A stretch of DNA of 64,000 nt from an uncultured Flavobacteriales bacterium (GTDB lineage: Bacteria > Bacteroidota > Bacteroidia > Flavobacteriales_G > Salibacteraceae). Position numbers and translations under genes: made by a program. This document shows positions 6,462-15,010 of the stretch, piece by piece. The notes beneath the pieces are model-generated. The model was given only the letters and a program-made list of their open reading frames with translations, was not told the DNA's origin and did no database searches. Where the stretch lies: assembly GCA_905479105.1 (NCBI GenBank), contig CAJQLE010000004.1, positions 186,001 through 250,000 on the forward strand. The letters run 5' to 3'. The stretch's first letter is position 1. The number at the start of each line of letters is the position of its first letter.

Positions 6462-9280
6462 GGCTAAAGTCTTCTGTTTTTTACATTCTATTTATTCTAG
6501 CATCGACTGCGTTCACTCAGTCTGTGAATGCTGATTATTTAGATGGTTGGGTTAATATTAAGATCAATCAAGAGCTACGCTCAGCCTGTTTTAATGATAG
6601 AATCGAGAACCAAGAATTGAATCGACTTTTTGAACGATTTGAAGTTGATTTGATCGCAAAGAAATTCCCACACACAGAGCCTTTCATTAAGTCAAGAGCG
6701 GCTATTACGGATAAACAAGATAAAAGAGTCGATTTAAGCTTGATTTATAAAGTACATTTTAAGGCTGGTGTTGATCCCAAAAAGGTGTCAAGTATTTTGA
6801 ATCATTCGGGTTTAGTAGTTTATGCTGAACCATGGTATATTGATAAACCAATAGAGATTCCAAATGACGCACTTATAGGCGATATGTGGCATTTGCCTGT
6901 GATCAATGCATTTGATGCTTGGGATATTGAGACAGGTTCATCAGACGTCACCATAGCAATTGTAGATTCAGGGGTTGATTGGGATCACCCTGACCTTGTT
7001 GATGCCATCAAAATCAATCAGGCCGAGCTAAATGGTATTGCAGGGGTTGACGATGATAACAATGGTTATGTTGACGACATCAGAGGCTGGAATTTTTATA
7101 ATGATAATAATGATCCGGATGAATTAGGGTTTTCTCACGGAACGCATGTGGCTGGTTTGGCTGGAGCAACAGCAAATAATAATTATGGTGTTGCCGGAAC
7201 TGGCCGCGGATGTAAAATTTTGGCGGTTAAAACGGGTGATAAACTTCAAATCCCTTTTGGTTATGAAGGCGTTGTTTACGCTGCTGACAATGGAGCAGAT
7301 GTGATAAATTGCTCTTGGGGAGGTTTTGGTCGCTCAGAGACAGCTCATGACGTAATGAAGTATGCAACCTACAATAAGGATGCGGTAGTATTTGGAGGAG
7401 CGGGCAACGATAATCGTCAGAATCGGTTTTATCCAGCATCATATCCAGAGGTTATGAGCGTAAGCGCTTCAGACTCTACAAATCAAAAAGCAGATTTTTC
7501 GAATTTTAACTATGACATTGACATGATTGCTCCAGGGGTAGTCATCTTCAGTTTGAAAAATGGAGAGTTTGGTTATGATAGTGGTACGAGCATGTCTGCT
7601 CCCATAATTGCTGGTGCAGCTGGCCTTATACGAAGTAAATTCCCAACGCTTTCTGCGCTGCAAGTGATGGAACAGTTGCGCGTTAGTGCAGATCCAACGA
7701 TTTATGAGATTGAATTTAATAAGGCATTCGAGGGAAAGCTTGGAACTGGATTACTCGATATGAAAAAGGCTCTAGAAGGCATTAATTCTCCAGCCTTGAG
7801 GGTCACAGATCATGTGTTAACAGATAACGATGATGACATTTTTTCTATAGGCGAAGAGTTCACCCTTGGAGTTGAACTCTTTAACTATCTCAATTCAATC
7901 TCTGATTTGCAAGTTGAAATCACGTCACTATCAGAAAATGTTCAAATAGTAGACGGAACATGGAATGTTGCATCTATTCCTACGAGTAGTCAAACGGAAA
8001 ATTTTAATACACCATTTAAATTGATGGTCACATCTGCAGAAGAATTTGATCAGGAAGTAATCGTTAAGCTCATAGCTTCTAGTCTTCCAAATAATTATGT
8101 TTTCGAACACTTCTTTAGCATTAATGTCAATCCTTCATACGTCAATGTTAGAGTAAACAATGTGAAAACAACGGTCAGTAAGAACGGACTATTTGGATAC
8201 ACGGATTACTTTCAGACGAATGGACTTGGATTTCGATTAGATACTTTAGGAAGTTTACTTTATGAAGGTGGGTTGCTCATTGGTCATAATTCTGACAGCA
8301 AGATTCAGGTTGCAGACCGAGTGAGAAATGGAGAGCTCTTTGATCGAGATTTTTGGGAAAAGGATGTGATAAGTAGACAAGACATCATAGGAGATGAGGC
8401 TTTTTATGCATTTGGTTCGTTCACGGATACTTCTGCTAATCAAGATGAAATTGGTTTAGTTGTTGAGCAGAGAGTTCTAGCCTACAACAAAACAGGTCAT
8501 GAGAATTATGTGATTTTGGAGTACGAAGTAGAGAATATTTCAGACCAGGATTTAACAGGAGTAGCCATTGGGTTGTTTGCGGATTGGGATGTCACCGATC
8601 CGTCATTGAATAAAGGAGCAACTGCATATGGTAAAAGGCTTGGCTATGTTTATTCTCTTGGAGAAGACGGAGTTGCTGCTGGTATTCAAGCTTTAAGTGC
8701 AAATGTTTTTAATACTTACATGATTGATAATGTAGGTGGAGGATATGGAGGCGTTGATATTTTCGATGAAGAAGGTTTTACTTCTCAAGATAAATACACA
8801 GCAATGACAGAGGAAAGGCTTGAAGCTGGAGATGGTGATCTTGGAAACGATGTTATTCAAGTTACTTCGGTGAAAGGGATAACAATACCTAAAAACACAG
8901 TAATTAAAGTTGCTTTTGCACTTCACGCAGCTCGATCAATTGATGAACTGTTAATTAGTGCGGATTCCGCGTATAGCAACTTTAATGGATATCTACCAGG
9001 CGAAAACCTCATAACTCCGTTTAAACTCATCAGTATATTTCCGAACCCTGCTGCTGAGCAAGCGACAATTTCGATCGATTTGAAAAATGAAGTAGTCTTG
9101 AATATAGACCTTCTTGATGCAATGGGTGGGTTCGTGAAGACCATTGAGACTGAAACTGCATACCCAGGGTATAATGAATTCTCGCTTGGTCTGTCAAATT
9201 TGGAGACTGGAGTGTACTTTATTCGCTTAATCGCAGGTGATTTCTTACAAATATTTCCCATTGTAGTTCAAGAACAGTAA
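6458..9280 (+). CDS. Secreted subtilisin-like serine peptidase (S8) with T9SS type A sorting domain
   Basis: The 940-residue protein has a signal peptide ending near QSVNA, a propeptide-like segment (about residues 25-130), and a subtilase domain with all three catalytic motifs. These are Asp in IAIVDSGVDWDHPDL near residue 170, His in FSHGTHVAGLAGA near residue 228, and Ser in DSGTSMSAPIIAGAAGL near residue 377. The oxyanion Asn is in FGGAGNDNRQN. A long beta-rich region of about 400 residues without recognised domains follows. The C-terminus is a T9SS type A sorting domain (ISIFPNPAAEQATISIDL to LETGVYFIRL). It is probably exported by the Sec pathway, moved through the T9SS and anchored or released at the cell surface as an extracellular protease. 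Its ATG overlaps the stop of the miniature T9SS gene. Confidence 0.93.
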   Translation: MRLKSSVFYILFILASTAFTQSVNADYLDGWVNIKINQELRSACFNDRIENQELNRLFERFEVDLIAKKFPHTEPFIKSRAAITDKQDKRVDLSLIYKVHFKAGVDPKKVSSILNHSGLVVYAEPWYIDKPIEIPNDALIGDMWHLPVINAFDAWDIETGSSDVTIAIVDSGVDWDHPDLVDAIKINQAELNGIAGVDDDNNGYVDDIRGWNFYNDNNDPDELGFSHGTHVAGLAGATANNNYGVAGTGRGCKILAVKTGDKLQIPFGYEGVVYAADNGADVINCSWGGFGRSETAHDVMKYATYNKDAVVFGGAGNDNRQNRFYPASYPEVMSVSASDSTNQKADFSNFNYDIDMIAPGVVIFSLKNGEFGYDSGTSMSAPIIAGAAGLIRSKFPTLSALQVMEQLRVSADPTIYEIEFNKAFEGKLGTGLLDMKKALEGINSPALRVTDHVLTDNDDDIFSIGEEFTLGVELFNYLNSISDLQVEITSLSENVQIVDGTWNVASIPTSSQTENFNTPFKLMVTSAEEFDQEVIVKLIASSLPNNYVFEHFFSINVNPSYVNVRVNNVKTTVSKNGLFGYTDYFQTNGLGFRLDTLGSLLYEGGLLIGHNSDSKIQVADRVRNGELFDRDFWEKDVISRQDIIGDEAFYAFGSFTDTSANQDEIGLVVEQRVLAYNKTGHENYVILEYEVENISDQDLTGVAIGLFADWDVTDPSLNKGATAYGKRLGYVYSLGEDGVAAGIQALSANVFNTYMIDNVGGGYGGVDIFDEEGFTSQDKYTAMTEERLEAGDGDLGNDVIQVTSVKGITIPKNTVIKVAFALHAARSIDELLISADSAYSNFNGYLPGENLITPFKLISIFPNPAAEQATISIDLKNEVVLNIDLLDAMGGFVKTIETETAYPGYNEFSLGLSNLETGVYFIRLIAGDFLQIFPIVVQEQ

Positions 9281-9297
9281 ACAATATAGAATTGCGT

Positions 9298-9305
9298 TAC
9301 ATTTG
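9298..9305 (+). promoter_or_regulatory. Candidate -7 promoter box for the DUF5606 gene
   Basis: TACATTTG matches TAnnTTTG exactly and lies 23 bases before the ATG at 9329, giving a leader of about 15 bases. No TTG was seen at the expected -33 position. Confidence 0.4.
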
Positions 9306-9328
9306 ACGTACTATTTTTAACCAGATCT

Positions 9329-9913
9329 ATGGCATTAGAACAAATTTTATCGGTATCAGGAAAGTCAGGCCTTTACAAGTTAGTAGGGCAAATGAAGAAT
9401 GGAATTATTGTTGAATCAATTGGAGATGGGAAACGTTTCCCAGTTCATGGATCGGCAAAAGTGAGTGCTTTAGAAGAGATAAGTATATATACAGAGACTG
9501 AAGAAGTTCCTCTGAAAGATATATTTAAGAAAGTCTACGAAAAGGAAAAAGGCAAGCAGGCTATTAGTCACAAAGAGGATTCTAAGAAAGTAAAAGCTTA
9601 TTTTGAATCGATTCTTCCTGACTATGATAAAGATCGAGTTTACGAAAGTGATATGGCTAAAGCCATTCGCTGGTATAACCTTCTGATTGAGTTTGATGCT
9701 TATGACCCAAATGAAGTGGAAGAATCTGAAGATGTTGAAGAAGTGAAAACTGAAGATGCTGACTCAAAAAGTGATGGTGCGAAAGCAAAGCCAAAAAAGG
9801 CTCCGTCAAAAAAGAAGTCTGATACTCCTAAGGCGAAAGCAGCTCCTAAGAGATCTGCTAGCACTAAGGTTTCAACCCCAAGAAAGTCTGGAGGAACGCA
9901 ACGAGGAAGCTAA
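9329..9913 (+). CDS. DUF5606 family protein with histone-like basic tail
   Basis: Residues 1-130 match the DUF5606 family of Bacteroidota (MALEQILSVSGKSGLYKLVG, DGKRFPVHGSAKVSALEEIS, YESDMAKAIRWYNLL). The role is unknown. An acidic linker follows (EESEDVEEVKTEDADSKSDG), then about 45 residues made almost only of Lys, Pro, Ala, Ser, Thr and Arg (AKAKPKKAPSKKK and similar). This resembles eukaryotic H1-type or bacterial Hc1-like tails that bind nucleic acid. The gene stands alone: its own -7 box is upstream, and a strong terminator begins 22 bases after the stop. The tail composition suggests DNA or RNA contact, which is inference only. Confidence 0.85.
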   Translation: MALEQILSVSGKSGLYKLVGQMKNGIIVESIGDGKRFPVHGSAKVSALEEISIYTETEEVPLKDIFKKVYEKEKGKQAISHKEDSKKVKAYFESILPDYDKDRVYESDMAKAIRWYNLLIEFDAYDPNEVEESEDVEEVKTEDADSKSDGAKAKPKKAPSKKKSDTPKAKAAPKRSASTKVSTPRKSGGTQRGS

Positions 9914-9934
9914 TAGCTGTGCTATAGAGATTAC

Positions 9935-9963
9935 AAAAAGCGCATTTTTAATGCGCTTTTTTT
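9935..9963. terminator. Bidirectional rho-independent terminator
   Basis: An 11-base perfect stem, AAAAAGCGCAT with ATGCGCTTTTT, closes a 5-base loop and has U tracts on both strands. It ends the DUF5606 transcript and, on the other strand, the S4-GT4-DUF6702 operon; the DUF6702 stop codon lies at its edge. Confidence 0.9.
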
Positions 9964-10462
9964 ACGGCCGAGAAAACCGAACTTCTTCGTGATGCCTCGT
10001 TGCTAGCTGGGTTTCTATTTCACCATCTGATTTGAAATGGACAATATTTTGCTGGTTATCATAAACCTCCGTAAGAATCGCATTTCGAATAAATAGAATA
10101 CGCTGTTCAGATGAAACCTTTACCTGTCCATATATCCAACAAACATCATCTTCGAATTCGTGGCCGATCCAATCAATCTTGAATTCCTTAGCACCATTGC
10201 CGAATGTGAAGGTTTTGAATAAGTAATCTTTAATCAATACAGAGTGTCTTCTCGGAGCAGAAGGATCGTTAAGGAGAACTTTTTCGTTTGACATTTCTTG
10301 TAAAGCAGTTTCTAGGTCATCAGTAAAAATGCGCAAGGCTATCTGCAAGGTGTCTTGTTTTATTTCAAGCTCAGAAATTGAGACGTGAAAAGGATGAGGA
10401 GCTCTCTCTGAGTTTATTCCTGAACATAAGATTGTGATAAATGAAATGAGTATCAGTTTCAT
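9962..10462 (-). CDS. DUF6702 family secreted protein
   Basis: The ORF is open to 10507, but MKLILISFITILCSG at 10462 is a natural signal peptide, so I start there (166 aa). The mature protein begins with APHPFHVSISELEIKQDT and IALRIFTDDLETAL, which resemble the HPF/Y-VSVTE and IFTDDFE motifs I associate with DUF6702 in Bacteroidota. It is probably a periplasmic or outer-membrane-associated beta-sandwich of unknown function. Its ATG overlaps the stop of the upstream glycosyltransferase gene (ATGA on the minus strand), so it is the last gene of the S4-GT4-DUF6702 operon. The terminator lies directly behind it. Confidence 0.75.
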   Translation of the reverse strand: MKLILISFITILCSGINSERAPHPFHVSISELEIKQDTLQIALRIFTDDLETALQEMSNEKVLLNDPSAPRRHSVLIKDYLFKTFTFGNGAKEFKIDWIGHEFEDDVCWIYGQVKVSSEQRILFIRNAILTEVYDNQQNIVHFKSDGEIETQLATRHHEEVRFSRP

Positions 10463-11562
10463 AGGTTTAGATAGATTTCCAGAAGCTTTTGAGATTCTAT
10501 TTGCCAATTGTTTTCGCGTGCTGCTAATGAGCAGTTATTCTTTAATTGAGATGCCAATTCTGGGTTTGATTGCAATTCGGATATTCCTTTTGCCAATTCA
10601 TCTTCTGATAATTCATCGATCAGTAATGCAATAGAATACTTTTCATTGAAGGCCTTGTATTCGGAGTAGTTCATCGCTATTTGAGGAATTCCTGCATGCA
10701 GATAATCGAAAAACCTATTGGCTAATGAGTATTGGTGGTGTAATCCAGTTTCAGAGAATAACGTTAGCCCAGCAAAGGCTTGAGTTGTAATTGCTCTTAA
10801 TTCAGTTGGCAGTAAGGATCCCATCAAGGATACTTTTTCATCGAGTTTTTCATTTTGAATTAGCTTTTCTAATTTTCCTGAAATAGGACCTTCCCCATAA
10901 ATTCTCAGTTGAAGTCCGCTGATGTGATGCATAGCCAATACTGATTCCTCCAGTCCACGCCCAACATTTAAGGCACCTTGATAGATGATAAAGGGTGTTT
11001 CTGAGGTTTGGACTATTTGTTCGACTGAGAGCCGAGGAACGTTCCTAACGACCTTAAAGATTTGATTGTAACGCGAATGGAAGAGTTTTGCATAACCTTC
11101 GCTAATGGTGTAATATGCATCGGCTGTTCTCATCGCTAAAGCTTCAACCTTTTGCCAAATAAAATGAACAAGAGGGCGATTCACTACTTCTTCCAATTCG
11201 CTGAAGTATTCGTGCGCATCATAGGTCAACGTCTTCCCACGCAACTTTGCTGCTAAAAAGAAAGGAATGCAGGTGTCCAGGTCAATAGCACAATACACAT
11301 CGCAACGAGAGAAAAGTGCTATCCAAAATAGTTTGAAGTTATACTCTAGGTAGAACAATTTTCCTTTTTGAAACCTCAGATTTATCCGTCTTGTTTTGTA
11401 GCTTTTAACTGAAAGGTCTTTAGAGTTGGATTTCTTTCTTCCAATTATAGTGCAGTCAAATTCATTTTCTGAAAGTGCTGAACATATTCTGTCCATGCGC
11501 TGATCATAAGATAAGTCATTGGTGACTGCAAAAAGAAGCTTGGGCTTTGAGCTTTGTGACAC
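10459..11562 (-). CDS. GT-B fold glycosyltransferase (family 4-like)
   Basis: This 367-residue protein begins with LLFAVTNDLSYDQRMDRICS, typical of Bacteroidota GT4 enzymes. It continues with YDAHEYFSELEEV in the N-terminal Rossmann domain. The donor-binding C-terminal domain shows FIIYQGALNVGRGLEESVLA, LRIYGEGPISGKLEKL, and LANRFFDYLHAGIPQIAMNY, with the usual glutamate-containing region altered. It probably adds a sugar to a surface polysaccharide or glycolipid at the cytoplasmic membrane. It follows the S4 gene after 14 bases and overlaps the DUF6702 start by four bases. Substrate is unknown. Confidence 0.88.
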   Translation of the reverse strand: MSQSSKPKLLFAVTNDLSYDQRMDRICSALSENEFDCTIIGRKKSNSKDLSVKSYKTRRINLRFQKGKLFYLEYNFKLFWIALFSRCDVYCAIDLDTCIPFFLAAKLRGKTLTYDAHEYFSELEEVVNRPLVHFIWQKVEALAMRTADAYYTISEGYAKLFHSRYNQIFKVVRNVPRLSVEQIVQTSETPFIIYQGALNVGRGLEESVLAMHHISGLQLRIYGEGPISGKLEKLIQNEKLDEKVSLMGSLLPTELRAITTQAFAGLTLFSETGLHHQYSLANRFFDYLHAGIPQIAMNYSEYKAFNEKYSIALLIDELSEDELAKGISELQSNPELASQLKNNCSLAARENNWQIESQKLLEIYLNL

Positions 11563-11576
11563 TGCGCGAAAGTAAA

Positions 11577-11945
11577 TTATAGGTCTTTGAACTTGTCTAA
11601 GTTTCTTCGATGACGTTTTGTGGGTCGTCCAACTATTCCTATCGTTCGATTTTCCGAATTGAGCAGACGAATCATTTCAATTTCTTTCAATGACTCTTCA
11701 TCGGTTGTTTCAATCATATAATCAGGAACAAGTTTTGCTCCAACTCTGCTTTTAGGTGTAGCAAGAATTTCAAAGGTTCTCCAGACGGGAGGCGCTTTTA
11801 AGGCAATAACATCACCTGCGTGTATTTCTTTACTTGCCTTTGTAAATCCCTCATTCAATTTCACTTTTTCTTCATTGCACGAGAATGTGGCAAGAGATCT
11901 TGTTTTGAAAAGTCTTATGCTCCAGAGATATTTATCGATTCGCAT
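11577..11945 (-). CDS. S4-domain RNA-binding protein (HslR/Hsp15-like)
   Basis: The 122-residue protein opens with the S4 fold MRIDKYLWSIRLFKTRSLAT followed by VKLNEGFTKASKEIHAGDVI. It has a basic tail (RPTKRHRRNLDKFKDL), the arrangement of Hsp15/HslR. In E. coli, Hsp15 binds stalled 50S subunits carrying nascent chains and helps recycle them. The gene is the first of a three-gene minus operon and is divergent from the adhesin gene at 12031. The shared 85-base gap holds a minus-strand TACATTTG box (12008-12015), a reasonable promoter for this operon. No Cys or metal sites are expected in this family. Confidence 0.88.
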   Translation of the reverse strand: MRIDKYLWSIRLFKTRSLATFSCNEEKVKLNEGFTKASKEIHAGDVIALKAPPVWRTFEILATPKSRVGAKLVPDYMIETTDEESLKEIEMIRLLNSENRTIGIVGRPTKRHRRNLDKFKDL

Positions 11946-12007
11946 TCAGCAAAACTAGCGAGATGTCCGCAACTAAATATGATTTTTACGACTTATAGTA
12001 GTAAATA

Positions 12008-12015
12008 CAAATGTA
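12008..12015 (-). promoter_or_regulatory. Candidate -7 promoter box for the S4-GT4-DUF6702 operon
   Basis: TACATTTG on the minus strand matches TAnnTTTG exactly, about 63 bases before the S4 gene start. A plus-strand TATTTTCG overlaps it at 12014-12021, so divergent transcription might compete. No TTG was found at the -33 spacing. Confidence 0.35.
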
Positions 12016-12030
12016 TTTTCGCCTCAACCT

Positions 12031-15009
12031 ATGTCGATAGCAACCCTGAAAACACTGAAGATTAGAGCAAAAGTCTATTTAACGACTTTGGTGATTTTAC
12101 TGTGTGGTTATTCAGTCTTTTCTCAATTCACTATCGGTGGAAATGCTATTAGTACAGGCAGCGATTGTTATCAATTAACCGCTGCATTGAATAGTCAGGG
12201 AGGTTACGTTTATCAAAATGCAGCATTAAACTTAAATGAGGCTTTCAACTATAAGTTTCAAGTAAACCTGGGTACTAATAATGCCGGTGCAGATGGAATA
12301 ATGTTCGTTTTACGCGGAACATTGGCTGCACCTTATATTGGAGTCAATGGAGGTGCAATTGGTTATGCTGGTCCGGGGTTTTCTTCGAACTCTATTGGGA
12401 TTGAGGTTGATACATGGAATAATGGTGCTGGTAATGGAGATTTGGTTGCAGATCACATTGGCATATTTAAGAATGGAACAAACAACCATAATTCGCTAAA
12501 CTCTTTGGCTGGTCCTATTCAAGCTTCTGCTACCAATGCAAATGTTGAGGATGGCAATGATCACACCTTGAATGTTAGGTGGGATCCTGTTGCTCAGGAA
12601 TTGGAGGTGTATCTGGACTGTGATTTCCGACTTCAATATCAGGGAGATATTATAAATACGGTTTTTAATGGAGACACATTGGTCCATTGGGGGTTTTTAG
12701 GAACTACTGGAGGCGCAAGTAATGTTCAGAGTTTCTGTTTCACAGAAGTAATTGACAGTTTGGTGAATGATATGCAAGACGAAACCATTTGTTTAGGTGG
12801 TTCTGTTCAGCTAGATGCTGGAACTATTGCCTTAGATTATACGTGGACTCCTTCAATTGGTCTCAGTTCTACTGTAGTGCATAATCCAATTGCGTCACCT
12901 TCTATCACCACTCAATACATAGTCGAAGAATCATACCAATGTGATACTATACATGATACAGTGAATGTGACGGTTATTCAAGCGAACTTCACGACAACGG
13001 GAACATTAATCGAACCACTCTGCAATGGTGACTGCGATGGATCAATTGATTTATCAGTGTCTAATGTTAATGGTGTTTATGATTATTCTTGGAGTAATGG
13101 AGATACTACCCAAGATATTTCATCCTTGTGCCAAGGAACTTATATCGTTACTGTACAAGATTTGGATACGTTGAGCACAGCGTATTTGTGCACATTATCT
13201 GATACGTTTACGATAGGTGAGCCACCCGTTTTAATCGCTGATATTATCAATGCCACTAAAACTTCTTGTCCTTATAGTACAAGCTGCGATGCTTCCGCAG
13301 ATGGCCAAGCAACAGGAGGTGTGTCTCCTTACACCTATACCTGGTCAAATGGTGAATTTGGTATTTCTGCATTTCAACTGTGTCCTGATACGAATTGGAT
13401 TACAATTACTGATGCTAATGGCTGTGAGGAGGTTGCATTTAAGCTGATTGAAATTCCAGATACTATTAAAACAGATGCTTTTTCTGATACCCTCGTTTGT
13501 GTTTCAAGAAATGCAGCTCTTATTGCGTCCAGTGTGGGCGGGACATCGCCATTCTCATATGTTTGGACAGAAGGCAGTTTGTTAGGTCCTGTTGTTTCTT
13601 CTAATCAAGGTTTAACTGTTTCTCCTGCTGCTACAACACAATACTTTGTCGCTTCAACTGACTCTAAAGGATGTGTTGGGGATACGGCTGAAGTCACAGT
13701 GAAGGTTAGGTATAATCTTGGAATCGAAGTACCTCAAGTTGATACTATTTGTCCTTATGATACGATCGATATTGAAGTTTTAGGATTAGGAGGAGACTCT
13801 ATTTATACATACAGCTGGAGCAATGGCGCCTTTGGTTCCTCAATATCTGTGAGTCCTGATGAGCCTATATGGTATACGGTTACGGTTAGTGATTTTTGTG
13901 GCTCACCACCTTATGTTGATAGTGTGTACGTTCAAGTTGGAGGATATTCGCCAATATTAGCCAAGATCAAGCTTGATGATGATTCACTATGTGTGGGAGA
14001 TCAAACGTTTATGATTGCTAATGGCCGAGGAGGGTTTGGAGGACTAGCAGAGTATCAATATCAATGGTCAGGCAATGATGAGACTTCAAATATTTTATTC
14101 AATAGGCCTCAACAAACGAAAACGTTTACCGTAACAATTTCGGATTTATGTCTTTCAAGCCCCGGAATTGCTTCAACAACAATACATGTTGGAAAGCCAG
14201 TGAGTCCGATTTTTGAAGCTTATCCAAATGAAGTGTGCATTCAAACGGACGTTTTGGTTAAACTGACAAATTTCAATGAAGTGTATTCTTACAGATGGTC
14301 TTTTGGTGATGGCGATACATTATATGATTACGCGTTAGATTCAATTTACTATACCTTCTACAAGCCTGAATGTTATGATGTCAATATTGCCGCAGTGACC
14401 GACTTTGGGTGCTTCTCGCAGCGCACAGAGAGTTGCGCAGTCAAAGTTTTGAATCAACCTAAAGCAAATTTTGTCAATTACCCTTCCGAACCTAGTAACC
14501 TTTCACCGATAGTTGATTTTATTGATATTTCTGAAGGAGCTGTGAAGAGAACATGGTATGTGGAAAATGACACGTTGCCAGAAATAAGCCGTTTTGATAG
14601 GGAGTTTTTAGAATATGACCAGCCTTTTGACGTCTTGCTTGTGGTGACCTCAGCTGATGGTTGTGTGGATAGCATTCGTAAGTCACTTAATTTCGCTTAT
14701 GAGACGGTCTTGTATTATCCATCAGCTTTTACTCCTAATCAAGATGGGGTTAATGATATATTCCTTATTGTTGGTGAGGCCATTGAATCTGAGGGTTTTG
14801 AATTGATCATTTTTGACCGATGGGGTCACGAAGTATTTACTTCTCGAGATTTTGCCACTGGATGGAATGGCTTTTTAAGAGATGGCAGCAGAGCGCCTCA
14901 AGGAGCTTATCCTTTTGTATTGAGCTATTATTTGTCTGATGGTACTTTAAAGAGAGTGAGAGACCAGGTTCTCATTAGCTCTGGAGGAAATAAAAGACCA
15001 TTAAGGTAA
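12031..15009 (+). CDS. Giant surface adhesin: L-type lectin, SprB-like repeats, PKD-like domain, T9SS type B sorting domain
   Basis: The 992-residue protein has a signal peptide ending near GYSVFSQ. Residues of about 35-240 resemble a bacterial L-type lectin beta-sandwich (NAGADGIMFVLRG, SIGIEVDTWNN, DHIGIFKNG), which may bind glycans. SprB-like repeats follow, with the GDCDGSIDLSVSNVNG and YSWSNGDTTQDISSLCQGTY type of pattern, repeated around residue 420 (YTWSNGEFGISAFQLCPDT). Ig-like WSNG modules come next. A PKD-like module, YRWSFGDGDTLYDY, is near residue 755. The C-terminus is the CHU_C type B sorting domain (YPSAFTPNQDGVNDIFLIVG, FDRWGHEVFTSRD, DGSRAPQGAYPF). In gliding Bacteroidota such proteins are moved along the surface by the gliding motor. 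It is monocistronic and converges on the EamA gene. Confidence 0.88.
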   Translation: MSIATLKTLKIRAKVYLTTLVILLCGYSVFSQFTIGGNAISTGSDCYQLTAALNSQGGYVYQNAALNLNEAFNYKFQVNLGTNNAGADGIMFVLRGTLAAPYIGVNGGAIGYAGPGFSSNSIGIEVDTWNNGAGNGDLVADHIGIFKNGTNNHNSLNSLAGPIQASATNANVEDGNDHTLNVRWDPVAQELEVYLDCDFRLQYQGDIINTVFNGDTLVHWGFLGTTGGASNVQSFCFTEVIDSLVNDMQDETICLGGSVQLDAGTIALDYTWTPSIGLSSTVVHNPIASPSITTQYIVEESYQCDTIHDTVNVTVIQANFTTTGTLIEPLCNGDCDGSIDLSVSNVNGVYDYSWSNGDTTQDISSLCQGTYIVTVQDLDTLSTAYLCTLSDTFTIGEPPVLIADIINATKTSCPYSTSCDASADGQATGGVSPYTYTWSNGEFGISAFQLCPDTNWITITDANGCEEVAFKLIEIPDTIKTDAFSDTLVCVSRNAALIASSVGGTSPFSYVWTEGSLLGPVVSSNQGLTVSPAATTQYFVASTDSKGCVGDTAEVTVKVRYNLGIEVPQVDTICPYDTIDIEVLGLGGDSIYTYSWSNGAFGSSISVSPDEPIWYTVTVSDFCGSPPYVDSVYVQVGGYSPILAKIKLDDDSLCVGDQTFMIANGRGGFGGLAEYQYQWSGNDETSNILFNRPQQTKTFTVTISDLCLSSPGIASTTIHVGKPVSPIFEAYPNEVCIQTDVLVKLTNFNEVYSYRWSFGDGDTLYDYALDSIYYTFYKPECYDVNIAAVTDFGCFSQRTESCAVKVLNQPKANFVNYPSEPSNLSPIVDFIDISEGAVKRTWYVENDTLPEISRFDREFLEYDQPFDVLLVVTSADGCVDSIRKSLNFAYETVLYYPSAFTPNQDGVNDIFLIVGEAIESEGFELIIFDRWGHEVFTSRDFATGWNGFLRDGSRAPQGAYPFVLSYYLSDGTLKRVRDQVLISSGGNKRPLR

Positions 15010-15010
15010 T

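Noticed and set aside
8923-9261. 112-residue minus-strand ORF
   Set aside because: It is antisense to the S8 protease, whose T9SS sorting domain is clear in the plus frame.
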